From positions 1,798,001-1,862,000 of the forward strand of contig OU452201.1 in the NCBI GenBank assembly GCA_911728435.2: a stretch of DNA of 64,000 bases. Reading direction: 5' to 3'. The notes beneath the pieces are model-generated. The model was not told where the DNA came from. It saw only the letters and a program-made list of their open reading frames with translations, and did no database searches. The translations under genes were made by a program, and so were the position numbers. Below are positions 44,001 to 56,000 of the stretch, piece after piece; the stretch's first letter is position 1; every line of letters starts with the position of its first letter. Source of the DNA: Apoderus coryli. Taxonomy: Eukaryota; Arthropoda; Insecta; Coleoptera; Attelabidae.

Positions 44001-47000
44001 TGTAAATTATAGAATTTGATTTAATAGTTTATTTATGCAAATTTTAACGATTTTTTAGATGGTTTCGTGGATTATAGGTCAATCGTCAATTAGAACAGTT
44101 GGAGACATTTTTACTTGTATTGTAAACGCGCTAAAAAAAATTTGGAGATTAAGACGTTTCGTAACTTTGCGTAGTCAGACGAGTCCGAGTTCTAATCAGC
44201 CGGGTTCGATTCAGACGAGTCCGAATCAGTTCAGGCGAGTCCAATTTCGAATCAGGCGCGTTCCAATCAGGCGAGACCGAATCAGATGAGTACGATATCG
44301 CATCAGCCGAGTCCGAGTTCGAATCAGACGAGCTTGAGTTAGGCGAGTCCGAATCAGACCAGTCCATATCAGGCGACACCGAATCAGGTGAGTCCGAGTT
44401 CGAATCAGACAGGATCGATTCAGAAGAGTCCGAATCAGGCGAGTACTATTTCGAATCAGATCAGGCGAGTCCGATTTCGAATCAGACGAGTTCAAATCAG
44501 ATCAGGCGAGTCCGATTTCGAATCAGACGCGTTCGAATCAGGCGAGACCGAATCAGATGAGTACGATATCGAATCAGCCGAGTCCGAGTTCGAATCAGAC
44601 GAGTTTGAGTTAGGCGAGTCCGAAGCAGACCAGCCCGTATCAGGCGACACCGACTCAGGCGAGACCGAATCAGGTGACACCGAATCAGGCGAGACCGAAT
44701 CAGACGAGTCCGAGTTCGAATCAGCTGGGATCGACTAAGACGAGTCCGAATCAGGCTAGTCCTATTTCGAATCAGACGAATTCGAATCAGATCAGGCGAG
44801 TCCGATTTCGAATCAGATCAGGCGAGTCCGATTTCGAATCAGACGCGTTCGAATCAGGCGAGGCCGAATCAGATGAGTACGATATCGAATCAGCCGAGTC
44901 CGAGTTCAAATCAGACGAGCTTGAGTTAGGCGAGTCCGAAGCAGACCAGTCCATATCAGGCGACACCGAATCAGGCGAGACCGAATTGTGACACTGAATC
45001 AGCCGAGACCGAATCAGACGAGTCCGAGTTCGAATCAGCCGGGATCGATTCAGACGAGTCCGAATCAGGCGAGTCCTATTTCGATTCAGATCAGGCGAGT
45101 CCTATTTCGAATCAAACTAGTTCGAATCAGATCAGGCGAGTCCGATTTCGAATCAGACGAGTTCAAATCAGATCAGGCGAGTCCGATTTCGAATCAGCCG
45201 CGTTCGAATCAGGCGAGTCCGAATCAGATGAGTACGATATCCATTCAGCCGAGTCCGCATCAGACGAGCTTGAGTTAGGCGAGTCCGAAGCAAACCAGCT
45301 CATATCAGGCGACACCTACTCAGGCGAGACCGAATCAGGTGACACCGAATCAGGCGAGACCGAATCAGACGAGTCCGAGTTCGAATCAGCTGAGATCGAC
45401 TCAGACGAGTCCGAATCAGGCTAGTCCTATTTCGAATCAGACGAATTCGAATCAGATCAGGCGAGTCCGATTTCGAATCAGACGAGTTCGAATCAGATCA
45501 GGCGAGTCCGATTTCGAATCAGACGCGTTCGAATCAGGCGAGTCCGAATCAGATGAGTACGATATCCATTCAGCCGAGTCCGCATCAGACGAGCTTGAGT
45601 TAGGCGAGTCCGAAGCAGACCAGTCCATATCAGGCGACACCGAATCAGGCGAGACCGAATTGTGACACTGAATCAGCCGAGTCCGAGTTCGAATCAGCCG
45701 GGATCGATTCAGACGAGTCTGAATCAGGCGAGTCCTATTTCGAATCAGATGAGTTCGAATCAGACGCGTTCGAATCAGGCGAGTCCGATACAGATGAGTA
45801 CGATATCGAATCAGCCGAGTCCGAGTTCGAATCAGACGACGTTGAGTTAGGCGAGTCCGAATCAGACCAGTCCATATCAGGCGACACCGAATCAGGCGAG
45901 ACCGAATCAGGTGACACCGAATCAGGCGAGACCGAATCAGACGAGTCCGAGTCAGGCGAGTCATAAAGGCGCGTCCGAATCAGACGCACACGAGTCAGAC
46001 TCAGTCGAGTCCGAAGCAAGCGAATCAGAGTTAGGCGAGTCCGAGTCAGACGAGTAGCGAGTGAGGCGAGTCCGAGGCCGGCGACTCAGTGTTAGGTGAC
46101 TCCGAACCAGACGAGCCCGAGTCAGGCGACCATAGATGGTGTGGCTCCATATTTTAGCATATACTTAAACGAAGTAGTTTCGCGCCAATGCATTGAGGGT
46201 AGGGGTGAAATCGAGTGGCCTATTCGGTCGCCTGCCCTAACCCCTATGTTTGTATTTTTGTTTGAGGGCATCTAAAACACACAGTGTATGTAAAAACCCC
46301 GAACAGTTGAAAAGGAAAAAAAGTTCAAATTGTATCGGATTTATGCATAACTTTTCGCCCTCACTGTACAATCCATCACGCTAAAAAAAATATATGGCAA
46401 AATTGCCCACATTAATTTATTCTGTTTCAGATCTTTTTTTTTTTAATCCCTCTGGCAATTGCAATTCCAGTTTTTTAAAGGTAAATAATCATTAAAAAAA
46501 AAAAAAAAAACCAAAAACTCATCATCGCATATGTTAACATGGATAATATTTAATTACACATGTAGTTTTTTTATTTAGATTGTTAACGCAATATTGGACA
46601 CAGATCTATTAAAATATTGTTTATTTTGAAATTCAAATTACGTTGCTACGTTTTGGATAAACATATAGAAACAAAAAAATCCCGATGGCAGCCAGTCGAA
46701 AAAGTAGATTTTTGATTTATGTATTTTTTATTTATACTTAGTCTACCACTGACACCCACTATTAATAAACAAATAACGGAATATTCTGACATTCGCCAAA
46801 TATAACCAAAGTGTCATATTGACAGTTATTTTAACTGAAATACCCATTATACAATAATACATACGTAAGTACGGTCTTATTGTTATTTCACAGGTGTTTA
46901 TTTGTCAAAATAATTACAGGTATAGCGGGTGATGATATTTTTTTTTATTTTTTGTTACTTTATATTGACTCACATTTACTTAAATATGCCAGCGATGAAA

Positions 47001-50000
47001 AAGCTCTCCAAATAAATATTGTAGAGATTTAAGTGCTCTATCATTTGATATGTAACATCGGTATTTTCTATTAACAACGAAAAAAATATGATTTTTTTAA
47101 AACTTTGACAGGCCGCCATTCTGAAATTAGCTCTCCGATTTCAATCGCCAACGAACTCACGCGATTCCATGACCTAGCCGATTTTTTAACCAAATTTTGT
47201 TTCGATTGGTCAAAAAATGCGGCCTAGAACGTGACGCAAAGTTTCTATATCCCATATATATATATATATATAGATATATAAACTTTTGAACTGAGGTCAT
47301 TTTTAGGATCCAGGGGTCATAAAATGAAGTACTGCATAAAAATTTTTCAAAATTTCGGTTGTGTCGATCTCCTGAATAGTTAGATTTTTTTTAAAAATCT
47401 ACTAAAAATAATAATTTCCATTAGCATTAAAATACGTTGTATTTTACCTCTCTAGTCTCTATACGCAATGTACCAGGTGACCCAATGACAGTGTCCAACT
47501 GGAATGCCTCAAGTGAATTTTGTATTTATTTATTGTAGAGATTTCCACCAAATTTGGTGCTAAAGTACTAATAATGTTACCTGGTAGAATTTTCAATTAC
47601 AATACTTACATAATTTTGTCATGTTTATATTTAAAAAAAAAGGATACATTCGTAAAGATCCACATTTTGAGCCAATAGCCAACAGCTTTTGTACTGGATC
47701 AAAGGCCATTGCTGTAGGCTGGTACGGGAAACCATGCCGAAACGTCTGAAAGATAAAAAATAAAACATTTGTGCTTACTTGTCTAAGAAAATTATACAAA
47801 TTTTTTAAAAAACATGAATAACTTCGCTTAATTTCGCAGCACTGTGGCCCTTATCTTTTATAACTTGGTTCAGTCTATTTGTCCATAAAAATCCAATACA
47901 TCTTAAGCATTCTAAAAAGAGAGCTTAAAAATCTTACTAGATGAGTGCAAAAATTCTATTAACTTCTGACATTGTTTATTAAATGTGAATTACATATTTT
48001 AACTCTTATAGATATTAACAGGTAGTAAATTCACGTCTCAGGTTTTATTGCCCATTTATTGGGGGTGATTTTAGCATGTTTTGTAGGTATATAAATGGGA
48101 AATTCCCAACATGTGTGCTTGCGTTGTTTTTCTGAAGGCCATAAACAGGTAAAATATAATACATTCTCAATTATACTTAAGGAATTGAAAATCGGCAGAC
48201 CTATTGTACAAATTAGAACAATTTTATTTTACTCTATCTAAAATTAATACATTTATATTTATATGCCCGTAATCAATTACACTTTTTTTTCTTTAGAGCT
48301 GAACTATGGTTAATTGCTAGTTCAATATTATTAATAATTTTATTAATTTAAGCAAAAATGTAACGTTTGAACATCCATGTTCTAATTTCCCAAAAAAATA
48401 TGTTACGAAATTATATTTGGGGTTAAGGTTATTTTATAGATTAAAATTAATCAATAGAAATTTTAAAAATATAAATAAACATAAAATGATTATATGGAAA
48501 CATGAATAAAAGTATTCGTTTGCTTTTATAATTAATAAAGATGTAATTCTATTATAAAATAATTCTATTACTCCCCTGTTCTTTAACTATCCTGTAATTT
48601 CAATAAAACGTAAATACGGATCTGTCGAGTATATTAAAAAATGGCTACCACCTGCCTCGCACAGGACAATAGAAAGTGGTGGGAGTTCATATTCTCTGTT
48701 GTTCTCTGGCAATAGTGTCGACTTGAGTTCTGTAGAGAGTCAAATTGGATAAAAAAAGTGCTCATACATTTTGTAGAAAAAAATGTGTTGACACTTGAAA
48801 GCATACAGGGTAGAATCAATTTATATTGTAAGTTTTCAAAGCAACGTAAAAGCTTCGTAGCTTCTGGGTAAATGACATGAAAAAAACCTCAATTTACTTC
48901 ACTTATTTGTAAAACCTTTGTACCTACATAATATATAATACCTGTAGTCCTCAAAGAAACAATTACCTTTTGAAAATGTCTTCATCTTCTTCTATTACTC
49001 TATCTAAATGGAATTTGTACAAATGATAAAATCATACAAGTAGATATCTGCCTCCAGGGCATCATTTTCTTTCGAGCAAATATTTTATGTTTCTGAAAGC
49101 ATTATTATTATGCATTTTAATTAAAGTAAAGATAGAGTTCTCTTTATATAGCATTTTTCTTTAAAGGGTTTGTGTATATACTGATCGCCCGAGCGTATTA
49201 CTTTTCTGCTCTTTGTTAAATATCAAAATTAAATATTTTAAATTAATTATAAATTTGATAAAGTAAGGTTAAACATATATTTCTACAACTGCCGTCCTCT
49301 TCGCTTTTTCCTGGGCCTAAACACCGGACATTTACCCAGAACCTCGTTGCCAGTCTTCTTATCGTAATTGGGCTCTTACTAATTCAGTACATGTTTTTGA
49401 TGAATTCTTCATAGCCACTAACAGCCGCGTGTGTCTTATGATAGCATTTGCAATTTAACTCTATCAGTACGACGCACGCTAGGCTATCAGGAACTATTAG
49501 TGTCAGAGTTCTTACAAAAAAGACGGACGCTCAGTTCGCTGACATCAGAATCAAGATATACAGACTTAAAACTTACTTATAATTTGATAATAAAAATTTT
49601 GAATGCGTGGGAGCTTTTATGACTCTAGCTGAAGTCGTTTATAAGGTGTTTGAAGTTACACAATGAAGTCAAGTGACATTAGGAATTCTAGTTATCATTG
49701 TTAATCACAGCGTGTATTTTGGGGACACTCTGTACGTTGCAACCACGCGTAATGCCAGCATCATTATTTGATTTTGGTTTAACTAGTCCGGAATCCATAT
49801 TATAGCTTTAAATCAATTATTTCAATGTCATAAATTACAAATTTGGTTATTGGAAGATTACCACTGATTAATAGTTGGTCTCTGGCATTATTTTGAATTA
49901 ACAATAATCAAATTCGTGATGTTTTGTTGTAGTATAGGTATATACATTCCTGCCTGAATATTTTATGAAGCAAATAATATCAGTTCACGAACATCAAATA

Positions 50001-53000
50001 CATTTTATGTATATTATTTGGGTAATAATCTATTTAACCCTTGATTTTATTCCAACGTTTTTCTTTTGCTTTATAAAAGTGTTACGTTTGTGATTTATTA
50101 TAGATCATTTAACTAATGATTGTTCATATAAATGAAGAATCAAGCTTTAACTTAATTAACAATTCGTTTTATTCAATTCTTCGTCGATTTACAATAACAA
50201 CGTATATTGACAAATTACTCTTGACATTTGACATTTACGTTTTAACATGACATACAAAAGAAATTAACATAAGGCGGGAACTTTAAATTATGAGTGTTTA
50301 TTAGGTTTGTTCCAGATATGTTACAAAAAGGGACTTCTTTTTAATTAAAAATACTACTCGTACACCCTTGTATTAATTGAAATAAATGTTTTTATTTATA
50401 TACAGAGTGTCTCAAATGTAGTTCCATTGATTTGATTAGGTTTTCAACCTATATTTTCAGTTTTTTTTAATTTCAAAATATAACCCTCAATGACTTTTGT
50501 CATAGATAAGACTACCACAAAACGAACCTAAAACCAAAGAACAATATCCAAAAATTTAATTTTACTCTACACTACTCCATCGTATATTCCGTCAAAACAA
50601 AAAAGCATATACACCTGTTACTATGTAGCTGCACAAGGACCCTCGAGACACACTCATAAATTTCTAGAGACACAATATAGATGGGGGAAAATATCAATTT
50701 TTCCAATGCTTCTATGCAAGCTGAAAACGACAAACTAACAAAATAAATAAAAAGCGGGAATAAACAAATAGGTATATATGCGATTTTATCAAAACGAGCA
50801 GGAAAAGAGGAAAACTAACCAAAACAAAAAAACAGTAATATCGAAATCCAATTTGCAAATATATAGGTATATTAAACTTGACGTGGGACTGAAGCTGGCT
50901 TAAAAGCTTATGTTTTCAGATCGGCATTGAATAATGTGTGTTGTAGCCTTTTATATATTGCTCGAGTAATAACGGTAGCCCGAGGAGGATGAAGAAAAAA
51001 AAAGCAGTTAAATTTTTCTTATATAAACAAAGATGTGATTTTAGTATAGGTACCTACCTAGTTTTTATTATTGCTTCCGCAAAATACAGGATGTATCAGA
51101 TCCTAATAGTATTTATTAGTGCTGGGCGATGTTCGTCGATGTTTTTGAAACATCGATGTTCTGTTACCGATGTTCGATGTTTTCGACATCGATGTCAGAG
51201 GTAGAAAACATCGATGTTGACATCGATGTTTCCTTTCGATGTTCAATGATATGACAAAACAAAAAAACTAGGTTCTTATCTTAAAATCAATTTTCCCAGC
51301 ACAAGAAAATAAGAACGAAAGCTTTTGATTTCATTTGTTAAAGGTGGTTGAAATTTTTCTGTACTTCCAGTCGGCATTCGGCAACGTCGCAACTTGTTTT
51401 CCATACGTATTGTAAACTGCAACCCTGCAAACTCGCTCGACGCCGGCTTTATAAAATATTATGTTTTAAAATTTGTTTTATTTTTGGAGTTATTTATGTT
51501 TTTTTGTTATTGAGTATTTTAACGTTTGGTAATTTCTTAATTCTTTCTAATAAAAAGTTTATTTTTATTTTTTATATCTAATTTATTCCTAATCACAAAT
51601 GTACTGTTTTAAATATCGATGTTTCGAAAACCGATGTTTTTAAGCCATCGATGTTAGCTTTCGATGTTAACATCGATGGTCAACATCGATTTTTCGTTTC
51701 GATGTCCCAGCACTAGTATTTATTAACAAAATTGTAAGCACAAAATATCCCCACCGCTAACAACCTAACTTCTTCTTCTTCTTATAGGAAATGACCTCCT
51801 GAACAACCTGACTTACTGCCAATTATTGCGACCCGGGCTGTAGGATTGTAGAAGTTAGGTTAAGTATAGTTTAGGTCAGTCGGTAGATAGAATTCGCGTA
51901 AACATAAAAACACCTCTTAAACTAAAACAGAGGACAATATCTAAATCGATTTCGACAAATCATAACTATTGCTTATTACAACAAAACTTTGAACAATTGA
52001 AATCGCAGTACTAGCAAGCATATAACAACAGTACAATCTCTAAATGGTAGCTAAAACATTACCAACGTCAGATCCATAACAGTAAACCCCCAAATTAGAA
52101 ATCCAACTAACTTAGAAAATGAATTCAATTATTTTACGTAAGTATACGCTTGCTCTATGTACCTACCTAAAATGTTAAAATATAAAAAAATAATAAGGAA
52201 TTCCGTGGTCTGTAGGTATTATATTATGTGCTGTGTTCCTATTTGAGGTCACGTCCTGTATATATTAGAGGCGTCCATACGACGCCATCAGGCGTCTGTA
52301 TTGCCGACGTACCGCCGCCCTTTAATTATATGCTAATGCCTATTTGGCCTGAAGCTACACCAACCCATTTATATTGAAGTGAAAAACTAATATTAGCTTG
52401 TGATCGAATTTTTTATTTTCCTAATATTAAAATATGTAGTCCGATGATTACGAAGATTAAACTTCATCCATTTTATAAGAATATTATTTTGTAACATGCC
52501 ATGTAGTAAATTTCGTATAAATTGCCACCCTGGACAGTTATCCCAGAGAAACAAAGTAAACAGAACTCTAAAACAACCATTTAATGCAAACGATCAGAAC
52601 ACAGGAATTAAAAAATAAACATAAGCTCAAGAACAGAGTCCCGTCGGTGTCGGTCCTTCTAAAAATTAAAAGAAGGTCCTTAAGGAATGACCTTCTTCCG
52701 AAATCTTATTGCGGAAACCAACCCCCTCATAATATCTTGGCACCTACTAGTAAGATCAATACATGGTTATGCGTACAAAGTTTTCCAAATAAATTGCATT
52801 TAAGTATTTATTCTATTGATGTACATGATTTTTGTGGAAATGTTTATATTTACAAAGAAATATCACAAGATAAGCCAGCCGAAATTTGTCACGTATTCGC
52901 CCAATCAACGCCCAGCCATGTGGTTTGCAATTTCATAACAAAAATATAAAGACGTTAGACGTGTTTACTTTACTATTTGGCAGTTTTAAATCACCACATT

Positions 53001-56000
53001 TTCCTCTGCCGTTTTTATTGCAGAAGAAATATTATTTCACTGGAAATTTTATAAAATTTTCCAAAAATGACAGCAAAAATTAGTTTAAATATAAAAACTC
53101 CTTTCTGCTCATTCCTGAAGATCTAAATAAATTGATAATGAGTAGTGTATTTTCAAGTGAGTATATTGAAAAAGGAAAAGAACCTACGTACTAGGGATGT
53201 AGAAATATGTTCTTAGGGAATAGAGATGTGGTTATTTTATATTCGTTTGCATCATCTAAACAAACAGCTGTAGAAAAATGGAAAATTATCATCACTTTTG
53301 CAGATATAGAGGAAAGAATGGTACAAACAACATTTAAATAGTATTTCTGGCAACCCTGGTAGGTAATCCACCATAACTAGGCCCTCGTCAACTAAAAACA
53401 ATTATTTCTCACATGTAAAACATTTGGCAATAGTTTATATTGTATAAAAGCGAAAAAAAATACTGTAGCAAACGTTTAGTAGATAAGTTCTTATAGTTTT
53501 ATATGCCAAAATCAATAAAATGCAGAGAGGATAACAGTACAAGGCCACACAAAGTATTTATGCTAAAAAGGAGTCATTATAAAAGCTCTCTCCTGGTTTT
53601 GTTTTCTGCAAAACAAAATGTATTGCAAACCAATAGAATGGAGTGCGTATATGGTTTAATCGTAGTGTAGTTTTTTGGTTTTACACTACACTAAACATAA
53701 TAATAGCACACGGAAGTCTAAAAGCTTTCAAGTTTTCGGTATATGCAGCTTAAAATACACTGACACCCAACAAAATCGACCAACTTTGAACACTTCAATT
53801 TTCTAAATAAATAAGGAAAACAAACATTGATCATCTGATCATGCGAGTTCACTCATCTCGTCAAACAATTTGTCCGTTCCCCCAACATCAAGAAGTGTCA
53901 TAAGCCTTGCTGTGATCCAAAAGACCCCCTTTCCGCGAACCAACCTAACCCAACTCATCATGCCACTATGAAAAACTTCAGTTAAAGTAAGGCACTTTGA
54001 ATCTGACAAGTCATTTGCAATAAATTTTAGTTTATCTGTAGCTTCAAATAAGACGTTTAGATTACGACAAAAAGGAAATGTATAAAAATTTTGTGAAAAG
54101 TCGTTATTCTCACCTCGAAATGCGAGTTCCAGAAAGTTTGCTTTTTAATCGTGTGTCGGCGTGGAACGGGGCTTTCAATAAATCTTGATATCATGTGTTA
54201 GATATAGTTTCCAACAGAAAAAGCTGACCATGGAATATTGCCAAAAACGTTCCGAGCTTATGTGCTTTACAATTGTATATTATATTCAAAAAATATATTA
54301 GAGGTAAAATCCCATTTACCTTGTGAAAGGAATAGTCTGGTTACTGGCAACATTTTTTTTAAATAATAGAAAATGGTTTATTACTATAGGGTTATTCTTT
54401 CGTAGTGATTGATCTGAACCAAGTGAATGTGATTAAACTGAATGTGATTGTACTGAACTGAATATTTGGCGAAACCGAAAGATCATCTTTTTTGTGATTG
54501 TCTTTCACTTAACCTCAAAATCTTGTGAAAACAACCAAATCTGCTCTGAAAACTGGAAAATTATTTCTTCCATGATATTATTATCCATGTTTTAAACTTT
54601 TGCAATATATTGGTTTGATTCGAAATTATATTCCAATTATTATCTCTCAATATTCAATACTTTTAAAGGTTAACTGTTAACTGAACGAACTAACCGGTAC
54701 CTAGAGGTTGATCAGTAAGGGGCAAGGGGGGTAGGAATTTTAATCAGTTTGGTTGAAGTGATCGATGTCGAAAGAATACGCACAATCGTGAATAAACTGA
54801 CAATTTTCAGATTGTTCACTTAGTTCAGTACGAAAGAATAACCCTAATAACAAAACCTACCAAGATGTTAAATACTTTAGAGAAGCTATTATCCCCACTA
54901 CAAGTATTCACCTTATGATTCACGTTGACGTTAGGGTACAAGGAGTCGTTTCGTAGGAGAATTAAATCCTTAATGCCCAGTTGCACCATATTATTGCTAA
55001 GTCCAACTTAAATTTTAAGTCAGGCTTAATTTAATTCATTTGTACCATAACAACAATAACAAATTCTTCCAGAAACTTGACAACAATGGTAATTTGTAGT
55101 GATTTTTTTGTTCAGTATGTTGGCTACCATGTTTAATGTCAAATTTTGACATTTAATGTTTGCAATATTGGTTAGAAATGTTAGAATAAACATAAACAAT
55201 AATTTGTGTCAGTGGATTAGTGTAAACCTTCGGAAATCTTAGTTATTAGGGATTAAACTTAAGTATGACTTAAGACGAAAAACTCAACGGTGCAATTAGG
55301 CATTAAGTAACATGTGTGGATTGAAGACACCCAAAATACGAACTTCCATCATAATAATTTTTTTATGATCAACCATTTTATGATTATTAAATTTTTATAG
55401 TTGACAGCCCATAAACGTTCCAACGTAATACTGTTAAATATGAGAAATGTCTCGCTATATTGTTATATAAAATATAGCTAAACCACAGCGTAAAAATTGA
55501 TATTTTTTTCTGCTTATTCACCATTTCGTATTGCGGTAATAACATTTTAGATCACACCAGTTGTGTCGTTAAGGAAAATCAAATTGTGTTGTAAAGAAAA
55601 GTGTAGGAAAAATTACATTAAAGAATATATGGCAAGTTTCTCAAACATGTCTTTATTTATGGCCATACAGTGTGTATGATTCAGTCAGATTTGATGAATT
55701 TACATACATTTTCAACAAATAATTCAAATTCCGATACATCGGCATGCAGATGTAATACTACTAAGTTAGCTGTTATTAGTATTTAGCAATGGAAAGTGTA
55801 ATTTATGTCCCGAGGAGTTAATAAGCCGTTACGGAGCAGGTATTAAGTTTCGCCGGGTTGCTAGGTATACAATATATTAAACCGTCTAACATGTACTTAT
55901 ATTGTGTAACAAATTATTACGGAAATGCTGAGCAAGATTAAAATTTCGACTAATTTGCAAAATTTACGACTATTATGATCTGAAACTTTATGGTACAGTC

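Noticed and set aside
41548..46127. Long Ser-Asp, Arg-Leu or Gln-Ser-Pro open frames as real genes
   Set aside because: A 15-bp repeat without stops keeps five frames open by itself. Frames are broken by indels, and no start, splice pattern or unique domain supports a gene.
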